A stretch of 64,000 nucleotides of DNA from Litsea cubeba (Eukaryota > Streptophyta > Magnoliopsida > Laurales > Lauraceae), in assembly GCA_012931725.1 (NCBI GenBank), contig CM022948.1, forward strand, positions 60,867,849 to 60,931,848, read 5' to 3'. Shown here piece after piece: positions 1 through 12,378 of this stretch. The position numbers and the translations under genes are program-made. Below the pieces are notes generated by a model. It did not search any database and had not been told where the DNA came from. It saw only the letters and a program-made list of their open reading frames with translations. The stretch's first letter is position 1, and each line of letters starts with the position of its first letter.

Positions 1-392
1 ATTTTTTTTTTCATTTTCACCTCATATCTAAAAAGTGGGTAAATTTCAAATGAATGAATGTGAATTTTACAAATGGGGTGCTGGGCTCATGTCTTATGGA
101 CTCATCAAAATGAAAAAAAAAATATTATTTTAATAAATCCGGTCCGATTCAGTCCGATTTTGTGGTCCGGTCCGAACTGCGGTCCGATTCTGTACTGCCC
201 TATTTTCCAATGCTCACATGTGCACTGTACATTGATACTGTTTCTCATGCGAGGCCAAGTGAAATTTATTTTAGAGTTTCTTACCTTTGATGACGGTGGA
301 TATGTTCTGGCACGACCACCAACACTAGAAAATTTTCTGTTTTTCAGCTTCTGTATTGTATCTACACATCTACATCTACACATCTACACACC
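1..392. other. Left flank, no gene recognised
   Basis: AT-rich sequence without a convincing coding exon. Positions about 142-192 hold several GGTCCG/GGTCCGG motifs, like the subterminal repeats of hAT-type elements, but I find no matching opposite terminus in the window. Short CATCTACA direct repeats lie at about 361-390. Confidence 0.4.
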
Positions 393-651
393 CTTATAAA
401 ATAGAACAAATGATCTACTTCATGTTTTTTTCTCTACACAACCAACGTGGGGCCCACTTGTTACATGCATTCTGCCAAGTGGACTTCTCTCTGTGGTGAG
501 CCTCAGTGACCCACTTTTTCCATTCCAATTGAACATTGTCCCAAGTGAGCATAAATTATGAAATTATTTTCAACTGAACACTTCAAAAGTGGGCTCCACT
601 CAACAACTTTTATTTTAACCATAGATATGACATTCATTTTGACTACCCATA
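393..651 (+). repeat. Host repeat R, left copy (flanks Helitron H1)
   Basis: This stretch matches 35326-35572 in direct orientation. Shared blocks include GAACAAATGAYCTACTTC, CCAACGTGGGGCCCACTTG and TGCCAAGTGGACTTCTCT, with the same order and spacing. The last 26 bp (626-651) also recur at 53361-53386 with one difference. It ends in A immediately before the TC start of Helitron H1. It is non-coding; the unit could be a degenerate non-autonomous element or an old tandem duplication. Confidence 0.75.
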
Positions 652-690
652 TCTATACCCTAGTATAAAAGGGAAGAAGTGTCCTGCTTC
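652..690 (+). other. Helitron H1 5' terminus
   Basis: Begins TCTATACCC and continues through TATAAAAGGGAAGAAGTGTC, closely matching the internal terminus at 3277. Just inside it, GGAAGAAG...CTTCTTCC (672-697) forms a small inverted repeat. Confidence 0.85.
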
Positions 691-881
691 TTCCCTTTCT
701 CTACACACCATGCCACATCCTGCTTCTTCGTAGGCCCCCCTTGGATGCATGCATTTTGACAATTGGCCTCCCAATGACAGATGGAGAAAATATACCCCTT
801 CCGGTTCTTCCCTCCCTTTCTCGTCATTTCGTCTTCTCTGTGTTCCTCAACGACTGCAAGAAGAAAGAAAAGGGTAAGAAG

Positions 882-1543
882 AAAGGAAACAGTTTTCTGG
901 TTCTCAAATAATTTCTTGATCTGTTTGATAAAATGGGTATGCAGAAACTGTTTGATGAAATGGTTGGGTAAACTTTTTTCATAAAGAGCTTGTGAAAGAA
1001 TCCCTTGCTTTCCATGATAGCCAAGTTGTTTGATGAAATGCTTAGAAAGGAAACAGTTTTCTTGTTCTCAAATAATTTCTTTATCTGTTTGATAAAATGG
1101 GTATGCAAAAACTGTTTGATGAGATGGCTGGGTAAATTTTTTTCATAAAGAGCTTGTGAAAGAATCCCTTGCTTTCCATGATAGCCAAGTTGTTTGATGA
1201 AATGCTTAGCCCAGATTTTCATAAAAAAGTGCTGTTAAATTTTATATTGCAAGAGAGCTTGTGGAGATGAGTTTGATGAAATGGGTTCATATGTTTGAGA
1301 GAGAGACTGTTTTGTGGTTGTCCATCGTTTTCTTGATGATGCAATTACAAAAGCAATGTTCTGTTATGTGAACATAACAAAAACATCGTTTTGAGTGTTG
1401 TTCTGTGAAACTGTTTGATGAAATGCCTGGGTAAATTTTTTTCATAAAGAGCTTGTGAAAGAATCCCTTGCTTTCCATGATAGCCAAGTTTTTTGATGAA
1501 ATGCTTAGCCCAAATTTTCATAAAAAGTGCTGTTAAATTTTAG
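882..1543 (+). repeat. 164-bp tandem repeat near H1 5' end
   Basis: A unit beginning AAAGGAAACAGTTTTC occurs at 882-1045 and again at 1046-1209 (period 164). A third, 5'-truncated copy lies at about 1410-1543. Recognisable inner blocks are TTTCATAAAGAGCTTGTG and CCCTTGCTTTCCATGAT. Open frames crossing this region on either strand only mirror the repeat and are not treated as genes. Confidence 0.85.
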
Positions 1544-1862
1544 CTATCAAGAGAAAAACATAAGAAAGACAAATATCAAATTACTGTCATGATTGAGCCA
1601 GGGCATATATCAGTCCATTTTGCTAATGTGGAACAGTGCACATTGCAAACAATAATTGGAATGATTATTAAGTTATCATGTGTTTTTCCTACTGATAATA
1701 TGTTCCCTTGCCAACTCCATAGGATTATTTGCACTACTCCCAAATCCAAATAGCTAGCATTCACTGATATACAAACCTATGTCTTACATGTGGTGAGACT
1801 TGATACGTGATTGATACAAAGCCAGTCCGAATGAACTCCATGTGCTAAATAGAATAGGTGGT

Positions 1863-2449
1863 TTGAAATTTGTATTCACCTGGGTACGTGGGATTGGCAC
1901 CCCCAGACAGTATAAATCAGTCATTTGGTAATGGGCTTCTATTGGAGATTTGAATGCTTCTACATGTATATATTTTGTTAAACACTTTACTTAGGTTTGA
2001 CAAAAATGAAAGGTAAACCAAGATCAAACAAGTATTAGTAAATAACCACTCCAGAGACTTTGATGATAGAAGTGATGATTGTATAAGACTTCAATGTCAA
2101 AGATGATTTCTACCCCAAAAAAAAAATTGTCAAAGATGATGACGTGAGTCTTAGTCTCTCTCCCAGTCTCATTACCACTATGGCTATCCTGTTGAATACT
2201 CCAAATTCACTTATTCTTTTTGTTTAAATTGAAAAAAAAAGTTAGATGAAGTAAGGAATGCAGCAAGCCATAGTGCTGGTAGGGAAGAGTGTTTGGATGG
2301 AGAAGAAGGAAAAAATGATATGACTTGGAGATAAAAACTGACAAAGTAGAAAGCCCCAAATGGTAGTCAAAAGTGATGACTTTCTTCTTCTTTTTGTTTG
2401 GAAGACAATGTCTCTTACCAAATCAGACACAACTTAGGGTCTAGATTTT
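1863..2449 (-). repeat. Inverted copy of H1 3' subterminal region
   Basis: Reverse complement of about 34691-35286, over almost 600 bp with scattered differences and indels. Examples are CACCTGGGTACGTGGGATT at 1879 and GGAAGACAATGTCTCTTACC at 2401. The copy stops just short of the 3' hairpin and CTAG end, so it is not a complete inverted Helitron terminus. Confidence 0.85.
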
Positions 2450-3276
2450 CAATGTTCTATTATGTGAGACTGTGACTCTAAATAAATGATTGCTGCTTAG
2501 TTGGTCATTCAAATGTTCTATTCTGTGATGCTAAATGTTCTGTTATGTATTCTTATGTTCTTCTGTGGTTTTTATTTTTCCTTTTTTTTCTGGACTCGTT
2601 TTTGAAGAATTAAGAGGGGTTGGTCTATTATATTATTCCTTTGTAACTTTGACATATAATTTACTATTGGGTATTTAGTGATTCATGAAATCCTTAATGA
2701 CAACAACAACTATTGGACCTGTTTAAGTGAGAGGTGGGTGCTTAACCAGCCTTGAATCTGCTGTTGCCTTATATGTCTGCTTAATAAAAAGAAATAAATG
2801 ATGAAAGTAAAAATAATTAGGTGGAAAAAGCTATGAGTCTAATTTATTGATATACCCTTGGAACAGCAACTGGCTGTTTCAGGATAAAAATATTGCAGGA
2901 AAGTTTGGATGAACATATGAACCATGATTAATGTGTAAACCATATTATTTGCTCGTTTAATCAATCAAAGGCGGTTTTATATACAACTGAAAAATTGGAC
3001 ACACAAGTGTTATCAATGAATTGGACAGACAAGTTAAGGTCTAATGTGATGTAAATGTGTGTTTTTGTTTTTGTGTACCTTTTTTTTTTTTTTTGCCTGC
3101 AATAATTCAAAATTTTCTTATTTCCCTTTTCTGCCATCAGTTTTGGATAATACTTTGATCATTGATATGATGATGTTAGGGCAATAAGTTGACTCTTGCA
3201 GCATTTTTCATAGTGAGGGTATAAGTAGTCAAAAAATAAAAAAAAAAGTGTACAGATGAGCACACCACGATCAACA
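2450..3276. other. H1 filler, no gene seen
   Basis: AT-rich sequence with long T runs (around 3080). No exon with recognisable protein similarity was found on either strand. Confidence 0.4.
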
Positions 3277-3310
3277 TCTATACCCTTATTATAAAAGGGA
3301 AGAAGTGTCT
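3277..3310 (+). mobile_element. Second, internal Helitron 5' terminus
   Basis: TCTATACCC-TTATTATAAAAGGGAAGAAGTGTC follows A3276 and matches the H1 5' terminus at 652 nearly base for base over about 33 nt. This implies a nested or older Helitron of the same family. I could not pair it with its own hairpin + CTRR 3' end. Confidence 0.75.
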
Positions 3311-3529
3311 AAAATACAAGAGAAATTAATAAAACAGAACAATGTGAAACATATGTTCATAGGCTTCTGCATATTGCGTCTTTGTAATTACTCTATCAAA
3401 AGTTTTATTGGCCTGACATGCCTCTCTTATCTGAAATTCATAATCCTCTTTGCTAATTGAATGTACATTGCATCGAGACCTCTGATTGAAGAGGACTAAG
3501 TCCATAATTCATGCGTTTGTTTACTTTCT

Positions 3530-3606
3530 GCATTTTCCTTTAAGTTCTTAAAAGACTAATTATCAAGCATGACTTCTTTATACTCTTCTCTCTTTTTTTT
3601 TGCTTC

Positions 3607-3683
<77 letters not shown>

Positions 3684-3995
3684 TGTTGTTGATTTTTATG
3701 CATTTGCATAAAGATTCACACACAACACGAAAATAGGAAGTTCTTTCTTTCCATTTATAACGTAGTATTGGTTTTGGGTTCCGCTATGATTGGAATGGGT
3801 CTTTTTAGGCTTTATCAATGTTCTATTGTTTTGTTTTTTAGCAAAGGTCTTCGTTTTATTGGCTTTGTATATTTTCCTTTAGATTCTTAAATAGTAATTC
3901 TCAAGCATGAGTTCTTTATTCTCTTCTTTTTTTTTCCCTTGTTTTCACTTTTCTTTTTGGTATTGATACATTTGCAAAAAATAGGGAGTTCTTTT
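3530..3995 (+). repeat. Diverged direct duplication with (CT)n microsatellite
   Basis: About 3530-3602 (TTTTCCTTTAAGTTCTTAAA, then ATCAAGCATGACTTCTTTAT) recurs diverged at about 3867-3937. The following TGCATTTGCATAAAG...AGTTCTTT block recurs at about 3964-3994. Between the first blocks lies a perfect (CT)n run of about 70 bp (3611-3680). Confidence 0.7.
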
Positions 3996-5737
3996 AAAAT
4001 TAAATCTGAACAAATCCATAAGATGCATGATCCAACACTCAAAATGTTATAGAAATAACATAATAATTTGTAGCAGCTTACAAGGAGTTTTCCCTTATAG
4101 AATTGAATCAAGAATTTAAGACAGCAAAATTACTGGATTTGTAGTGTTTATGTTTAAAAACTCAACTCTTAAAAATAATTACGGACTAGCATTATCCCTT
4201 ATTTAGACTTCGCTTCTTTAGGTGATAATTCTTGTTTTTTTTTTCCTCTTTCTAAATCAAGTGTATATTGCAAATGATATTTCAACTTCAAGAATCACTT
4301 TATTGAAGGTAATAGATTGGATTTATGTCTTTTTAAATATAAGCATATGTTGCCTTTCTTATTATTTATTGTTGTGTGGGTTTCTATATCCATTTTTTAT
4401 GACATAAAATTTTCATTTGAGCTTAAACAAGTTTTCTGACATTTGTAGGCTGAAATTGCTCAACATGTGTGAACAAGTGGTATTCTGCCAGAATTAGAGT
4501 TGTCCTATTGTTGCTTACCTAGCTATTAATGTTGAGTTCCATAAGATGAGCAGGATGTGCAAGATTTGAGTACATCAATCCGATAGCAACAAAAACAATA
4601 TGAAGGTTATGATCATGAGAACAAATAAAATTTGAAATTAGTTGCTTTTGATGTCACTTAGGCCCTTTTTGTTTGCATTAAAATAGATAGGAATTGAATA
4701 CATAAGCTTGTTAAAAATAAAGCTCAAAGGTGAATTTTCAAATATGATCAAGTATTTCAAGAATCATTTTTTAAAAATTTTTCCATATACAGAAAGCTTA
4801 CTTGTTATCCATTTCCTTTTGTTTTATCTATATCTTGTTTAACAAATCTTTTATTGTGAGTTTTTTTAAATATATATTTTTGGGCAGCTCTCCATTTGTA
4901 TAGAAAGAAATAATGGGACAAAAAATTGCATGTGATGGAAGTTAATGTAAATATTTCTACATGTTGTATGGAATTGTATGGTGTTACAGAAACTAGGAAC
5001 GTAGACATGTTGGATTGGTTGGATCTTATTCAATCAGATTTAATTCATCGTGAGAATATTTTTTATTTATATTGCCTGTGGTCACATTAGTTGGGTAAGG
5101 GAGGTCTTATGCTACTGCAAAGAGCTGGCTCACATGTGGCTAATGTCCTCTGTTATTTTATCTTGTTTTATGCCCATGGTTTTCTTTTCTTTTGGTTTGA
5201 CAGTGATGGGTTGAGTCTTGAACTTGAGGTTGTATTTCAATCTGTTCCTCCACCTGGACCAAATTGTTGATTGAGTTTGTCTACTTTATTTGTACTCAAA
5301 TGTGTTCTAGATTTGAATAACGTGTTTTTAGCAAAATTGATGTATATGTTGGTTCATTTCTAATTTATTTCTATATACATTGAAGAGTAATGCTGATGAC
5401 TTATTTTCTGCATTTTAGTTTTTTTTTTATTTGGGATATTGAGCGGTGGTTATGGGGTTCATGGAGATGGGTTTCTTGAAATATATGGAGATGGGTTTGA
5501 TGCACCAGCCCATTTGACTTGTATATGCATCACATATGTAGTTGGGCATTTATGTATATATTCAATTGGCATGTCGTGTTATCATGTTAGGTAGAAACAT
5601 ATTAGATGACAATTTTCGCTTTTAACAGGTCAGTCTGATTTTCATGTTTACTTTTCCTGCAAAAAAAAAAAAAAAAAAAAACATTACTTACTTCATCTGG
5701 GACCTTTGAAAATAATTTATTTTTACTTTGATATTTA
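3996..5737. other. H1 filler, no gene recognised
   Basis: AT-rich, intron-like DNA. I see no frame with recognisable similarity. A short segment at about 5588-5638 (GTAGAAACATATTAGATGA...) recurs at 15963-16013, another sign of repeated Helitron-internal DNA. An A run lies at 5661-5681. Confidence 0.35.
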
Positions 5738-6120
5738 AATTTTCTAACATTATATTCTTTGCATCTTATATCAATAGACATGATTAATTAACTATTTGCT
5801 CTTTCTATCCAGTAAAGAACCACTTGCTTCATGTGAGGCTTTCATTGTCTTTAGTATTACAAATAATATATACAATACAGGAATGAAAATAATTTATGTT
5901 CATTTCCATCTACATTTTCACATATTTGAAATATTATATTATTTTTCATCTTCTGTCAATAAATATGATTAATCAGTTGTATAGTCATAGAGAGTTTTCA
6001 TTGTCTCTTCAAATCATTGTAAAATGTTGATAATAAATTGCATAAATAAAACTGCATAATTGGTTAATTATTGATGTTCCTCATTTTCCCTCAGATGTAA
6101 AAATGAGCAAAAAAAAAAGA
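5738..6120 (+). repeat. Truncated copy of Rep 5' region (copy B)
   Basis: Parallels about 17321-17693: same intron/UTR text (e.g. AAAGAACCACTTGCTTCATG, then AAATTGCATAAATAAAACTG), then CCCTCAGATGTAAAAATGAGC, where the Rep start codon lies in the intact copy. The similarity ends a few codons into the exon (about 6120). Its missing continuation looks like copy C at 15582. Confidence 0.8.
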
Positions 6121-7352
6121 TAGAATTACTGCTGCTTATAAATTGAATATGCTGAATCATCTTGATTGGGTGTATTTGGGCGTTGGCAGTAATCACTTCA
6201 ATTTAGAAGAGGTAATTCATATTTATACTTTACAAAAAGTTAATAAATTCTGAAACATAAACTCAGAGTTCTCCTCTGATAATGGGGTGTGACAAGTTTT
6301 GTAGAAATTGTTAATTATTGATTCTATAGTTGAATCTGACATTCGTTTTAACATCCACTCAAATTAAACTCAAAATTTTCAATCTTATGCATAATCCCCC
6401 ACCCCATTATCCCTAATTCTAAACCCTAATCTCTAATGCATTAAAAACAACTAAAATAGAGGGAAAGAAATTAGGCTTTTAGGGTTTATTATTATTTTTT
6501 TCTGTAATTTCATCTCTATCTGCTCTTGTTCTTTTTTCTTTTTTTTTTTTAGTATTCTATCTGCTCTTGTTCTACTGTGATGGTTTCTACTGTGAAGGTC
6601 TCTGATTTTGAAAAAGTTTAGATTTTTTCAAGTAATCTAGGGTTTTAGATTGAATTTCCTTGTGATATGGATGCTCTATTCTTCTCATTGCTATGCAACA
6701 GGTATAACATCTGGTGGAGAGTTCTGATAATAATACTATAGAAAGATTTTTGTAATTAAAAATTTCTCTCCTAAATGTGTACATCTGTATTCAATTTTTT
6801 TTCCTTCCTACCATTTTTTTCATTGGTGATTTTCTTTAAAATTGAGTAACATTAATCTGTTCATTGAAAACTCAATAGAGAAATACATAGGCCAGAGATT
6901 GTCTCAAAAGAAAGAAACAAAACATCAACCAAATGTTGTGATTCACAACTTTGAAAATTCAGAAATCCACCAAATTACATCCGAAAATTGTAAATATCCT
7001 CAAGAAATCATCGATAAAACTAATAAATAAAAGAAAAGAAACTACACAAATTGCATTGAAAAACCCTAGATTAGCATCCCTATCTTTTGGTCAAATAAAG
7101 AAGAAAACAACTATAGAACAAATAGAGGACATGTCCGTTAAACATATTTTTTTTATTGATAACTTGGGCAATGCAGAATAATATGTACTTGTGGAGAATC
7201 ATACTTTGCATAAACTATTTTTCATTTTTAAGTCTCATTTAACACCTTAATGGTACATAGACATGCATGCTGAGAAGCACCAGTAAGTTAACATATTGTT
7301 CCTGACCACGCATATAATTTCTTTAAATATTGTTCTTGGTGGGTATTGTGTT
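6121..7352. other. H1 filler between Rep fragment and Copia-1
   Basis: No recognisable protein. It contains AAACCCTAAT-type motifs near 6420-6490, with an inverted counterpart TTAGGGTTT. Two short open frames near 6842-7181 encode basic, unrecognised peptides and have no supporting context. Confidence 0.35.
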
Positions 7353-7357
7353 TTTTG

Positions 7358-7813
7358 TGTTAGAAAAACAAGATCTAGATCTATGATCTAGAAAAACTTT
7401 AAACAACCAAGATCCTCCATGTCAAATCATCGAGAGATGTAAAGCGGAAAACATACCTTGATCCATTGTGGAAGTTACTCGCAGGTTGTTGATCTTCCAA
7501 TCCAATATGGTTGCCCAGAGAAACCCTCTTGATTCTTTCTGATGATGGGATGTCAGAGAGAATAGGAACTTACCATATGAATTGGGGACCATAACCCTAA
7601 TATATATAATAATGAGATTTGCTAATTCTAGTTTGTTCCCTCATCAAATTAGAATTAGTATTCTGGTATCTACACATTAATCCCATGACAATTATACCCT
7701 TAAGCCTTAAAACTTTAAGTCTTAATTAGATCACTTTAATTAGGCTTAACCAAAGATAGCATAACACATTTAATGGTAACATGTGTGGCCCCACATGATG
7801 GAATTTTCCAACA
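7358..7813 (-). repeat. Copia-1 LTR (3' LTR in element sense)
   Basis: 456 bp, starting TGTTAGAAAAAC and ending TTTTCCAACA on the plus strand. Nearly identical to 13856-14310. Confidence 0.95.
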
Positions 7814-8242
7814 ATCTCCCACTGGGCCATATATGTAACTTAACAAATGTGTATACTGTATGAGCTCTAAATCTGCTATCATAATCTGAGGGTATATCCA
7901 AACAATCTCGTCCATTGATTATGCCGGTATAGGATCAAAGCGGTTTTCGTCATATGGAACATGACTAAACCCATCAATGATCATGTACACCAACATAACC
8001 AAATGACATAGATCAATCATGGATGCGTAGCATGGAAAATACATGCAATGTGATCTATACATGTCTATTTCCAACTGGTCCTACTTTATTCCTTAGTGAG
8101 ATCAATATTGAATACAATGTAACAGAGTGAGAATGAACTGAATACTTTATTTCTGATCAGAAAAATATCCAAATACATAAATGTATAATTATGTCCAAAA
8201 TTAAACATAAAGTAATAGTATATAAACTGATACAAACTCCCA

Positions 8243-11200
8243 CTATAGTGTGATATCCTCACACAAAATAACACCCATATGAGCAGTGTGCTCATGAAAG
8301 ACCTTGGGTGGTAATCCCTTTGTAAGCGGATCCGCTATCATGGAGTTTGTCCCAATGTGCTTTATGGATATCTGTCCATCCTGTATTCTCTCCTTCACAA
8401 CTAGGAACTTAATTGCAATATGTTTTGACTTAAATGAGCTCCTGTTGTTGTTGGAATATAGCACTGCTGACTTATTGTCACAATATAGTGTGAGTGGTCT
8501 TTCAATACCCTCTAGAACTCGCAGCCCAGTGACAAAATTCCGCAGCCATATACCATGGTTGGATGCCTCATAGCATGCTACAAACTCTGCTGCCATGGTG
8601 GAATCAGTAACGAGTGTCTGTTTGGCACTCCTCCAAGAAATAGCTCCACCAGCTAACAGGTAAAGGTAGCCTGATGTGGATTTCATACTGTCTTTGCATC
8701 CAGCAAAATCGGAATCAGAATACCCTATGATCTCCAACTGATCCGATCTTCTATATGTGAGCATGTAATCTTTTGTTCTCTGTAAATATCTCATAACCCG
8801 CTTGGCTGCTTTCCAATGATCCATTCCAGGATTACTTAAATATCTGCCTAACATGCCAACAATGTACGCAATATCCGGACGCGTACATACCTGAGCATAC
8901 ATTAGACTACCTACAACTGATGCATAGGGAATCTTTTGCATTTCCTTAATTTCAAGGTTAGTTTTAGGGCACTGATTGAGACTGAACTTGTCTCCCTTAG
9001 CGACAGGGGTGTCACCTGGTTTACAGTCCTGCATGCCAAATCTTTTGAGTACTGTATCGATATAACGTCTTTGTGATAATCCAAGAATACCCCGAGAACG
9101 ATCACGGTGTATCAGGATCCCTAATACAAAGGAGGCGTCACCAAGATCTTTCATCTCAAATTTCTTTGATAGAAATCTCTTGGTTTCGTGCAACATGCCT
9201 ATATCATTTGTGGCAAGCAGTATGTCATCGACATACAAAACCAGGAATATATGCTTACTCCCACTGAATTTGTGATACACACAATTATCAACAGCGTTTG
9301 TCTCAAAACCAAACGAGATAATCACATGATGAAACTTGTGATACCACTGACGAGAAGCTTGCTTGAGTCCATAGATGGACTTTGTCAATTTACAGACCAT
9401 ATTCTTTGGGTCTCCCAACTCAAAGTTTTCTGGCTGCTTCATATAAATTGTTTCGTCAATGTCACCATTGAGAAAAGCTGTTTTGACGTCCATTTGATGA
9501 AGCTCAAGATCAAAATGTGCAACAAGTGCCATGATTGTCCTAAAAGAGTCTTTCGAAGAAACCGGAGAGAAAGTCTCTTTAAAGTCAATCCCTTCTTTTT
9601 GGGTAAAGCCTTTAGCTACAAGACGAGCCTTATACCTCTCCACATTACCATTCGAATCCCTTTTGGTTTTAAAAATCCATTTGCAACCAATGGGCTTCGC
9701 ACCTTCTGGTAATGGAACAAGTTCCCAAACCTTATTGTCTTGCATAGACTTATACTCCTCATTCATAGCATCAAGCCACTTTGGAGAGTTGGAACCTTGC
9801 ATGGCCTGGTGGAAGTTAATTGGATCATTTTCCACCATTCCAATTTCTTCCTCATGTTCTTGGAGAAATACGAAAAAATCGTCCGGAATAGCATTTCTCC
9901 TTTCTCTAGTGGATCGCCTTAATGGCACTGGTTCTTGAGGTTGTGGAGTTTGTTCCTCACGAACGATCACCTCATCTTGAATAGGGGTTTGATCAACATT
10001 GTCTGGTTGAGGATCCGGACTCGCTTCTTGATCAATGACAGGCATAGAAACCGGCACATTGTCAATAGCGATAGTGGGAATCGAAACCGATTCTTCCTCA
10101 AAGACAATGTTTCTAACCTTATTTCTCCCCCCAAACTCAACATCCTCAAAAAATGTTGCAGTTCCCGTCTCAAAAATTGACTTAAGTGTGGGATCATAAA
10201 ACTTATAGCCCCTAGATCGCTCAGAGTAGCCAATGAAGTAGCTGCTCACAGTTTTGGAGTCCAATTTCTTTTCATGTGGCCGTAAGGCCTTGCCTCAGCA
10301 GGACATCCCCAAATGTGAAAATGCTTGAGACTAGGCTTACGGCCTGTCCAAAGCTCATAAGGTGTTTTTGCAGCTGCTTTAGTTGGCACTCTATTCAGAA
10401 TATAAGCTGCTGTTTTGATTGCTTCTCCCCAGAGTGACTCTGGTAAAGAAGAATGACTAATCATACTCCTTACCATATCCTTAAGAGTCCGGTTTCGCCT
10501 TTCAGCAACACCATTCATGCTAGGTGACCCTGGCATGGTGTACTGGGGGACGATTCCACATTCCTCTAGGAATTTAGCAAACGGTCCTGGACGTTGTTCA
10601 CCTGATCCGTCATATCTACCGTAGTATTCACCACCACGGTCAGACCTGACACACTTTATTCTTTTGTTGAGTTGGTTCTCAACTTCAGCTTTAAATGTTT
10701 TGAATACGTCCAAAGACTGTGATTTCTCATGAATGAGAAATAGGTACCCATAGCGAGAGTAATCGTCTATGAATGATATAAAATACTGTTGGCCATTCCA
10801 AGAAGCCGTAGGGAATGGGCCACAGATATCTGTGTGTATCAATTCTAAGACATCTGTAGTTCTATTGGCACCTAATTTCTTCGTTTTGGTCTGTTTTCCC
10901 TTGATGCAAGCAATACAAACATCAAAGTCTGTAAAGTCAAGGGAATCTAGAATTCCATCAGACACAAGTCGCTCAACTCTAGGCTTAGAGATGTGACCTA
11001 AGCGTTTGTGCCATAATGTGGCTGAATTTTCTTTACTCAATTTGCGTTTAGTACCTCGTGATTCCACATGCAAGGATTCATTATAAGAAACAATTATATC
11101 AAGCAAATATAAGTTGTCATATACACATAGAGAACCAGTTCCAACAATATTTGAATTTATAGATAAGCTGACTTGATTGTTTCCAAATGAACAAAAATAA

Positions 11201-12378
11201 CCAAACTTGTCCAATAAAGAAACTGAAACCAAATTCCGTCTAAAAGACGGTACAATAAAAGTATCTACTAAATCCAAATAATAACCAGTTTTCAATAACA
11301 ACCTAAAATGCCCTATTGCCTCTACTTCTACCGAGTTGCCATCGCCCACAAAGATGTGTCTTTCAGCATCACTTGGCTTTCGGCAGCTCAGGCAACCCTG
11401 CATAGAAACACTGATGTGAGTAGTAGCACCAGAATCTAACCACCACGTGTTTCTAGGTACTGAAGCTAAATTGACCTCAGAACAGACCAAAGTAAGAAAT
11501 GTACCTTTCTTTGCACGCCAAGCGTGATATTTGGTACAGTCCTTCTTCACATGTCCAGGCTTGTTGCAAAAGAAACAACCCTCATTTGCTTGTTGTGGTT
11601 TCTTTTGAACCTCATTTGTTTGTTATTGTTTCTTTTGGGCTGGACCCTTAGCAGCATCATTATTCTTTCTCTTTTTGCCCTTATCTTTAGAGGTGTGAGC
11701 CAAATGAGCACTTTCTGTCCTGTCTTGCTTCAATCTCTCTTCCTCTTGCACACAATAAGAAATGAGCTCATTAAGAGTCCATTTCTCCCTTTGACAGTTG
11801 TAACTGACTTTAAATTGACTGTATTGTGCAGGAAGTGATATTAATACCAAATGCACGAGCAAGTCGTCAGACAGCTCGAGCTTCAGTGCCTTAAGCTTAG
11901 AAGCAAGATGAGACATATCCATAATGTACTCCCGTATATTCCCCTTGCCATTATACTTCATAGAAATCAAGCTTTGCAAAAGCGTGCTTGATTCTGCCTT
12001 ATCGTTTTTCACAAAACGCTTTTCAATCTCGGCGAGGAATTCTTTGGCTGTGGTTAACTTGTCAGATACCGCACCCCTAAAAGCCTCCGGAATGCCGCGC
12101 TTGATGATCATAAGACTCATGCGATTTGAGCGATCCCACTTCTCAAAGTTCTTCTTTGCATCAGGAGAACTTTCAGCCGTAAGAGAAGCGGGTTGCTCAG
12201 TCCGTAGTGCAAGGTCTAGATCCATGCAGCCGAGAACAATTTCTATGTTCTCTTTCCAATCCTTAAAATTAGTCCCATTAAGCACAGGTATGGAGTTGAT
12301 ATTAGCAGATATAGTAGAAACACTTGCTGTAAAGAGAACAAAAAATAAACAGACAAACAAGCTCATATTAATAACCAA
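8243..12378 (-). pseudogene. Copia-1 Gag-Pol polyprotein, broken
   Basis: Encodes the structural and replication polyprotein of a TNT1-94-like Copia element. Gag runs from 12378 to about 11550 and carries a CCHC zinc knuckle (CFFCNKPGHVKKDC). Next come the aspartic protease (WWLDSGATTH, about 11440-11410), the GAG-pre-integrase HHCC region (WHKRLGHIS ... CIACIKGK), the integrase core (HTDICGP, RSDRGGEYY, NGVAERRNRT), reverse transcriptase with YVDDIL (about 9235-9218) and a C-terminal RNase H. Lesions: an in-frame TAA just before the zinc knuckle (11625-11623) and a frameshift between integrase and RT near 10264-10285. Otherwise the frame is open, so decay is slight. Note that CTCTTTACAG just before the NINSIPVLNGTNF Gag segment looks like a splice acceptor, so the true start may lie in an upstream leader exon. 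Confidence 0.93.

Noticed and set aside
824..1222. 132-codon minus-strand open frame with internally repeated peptide
   Set aside because: It only mirrors the 164-bp tandem repeat; no independent coding signal or similarity.
2242..2430. Similar 60-75 codon frames here (minus) and at 34710-34934 (plus)
   Set aside because: The likeness comes from the inverted DNA repeat itself; the frames diverge at their ends and contain no known motif.
1863..2449. A complete inverted Helitron inserted in H1
   Set aside because: The inverted block lacks the hairpin and CTAG end found at 35293-35325, so no terminus is present.
3611..3680. Long (CT)n tract as a regulatory GAGA-type element
   Set aside because: A simple microsatellite inside Helitron filler with no gene beside it.
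9188..10180. Several long plus-strand frames inside Copia-1
   Set aside because: Antisense shadows of the reverse transcriptase and integrase coding strand.
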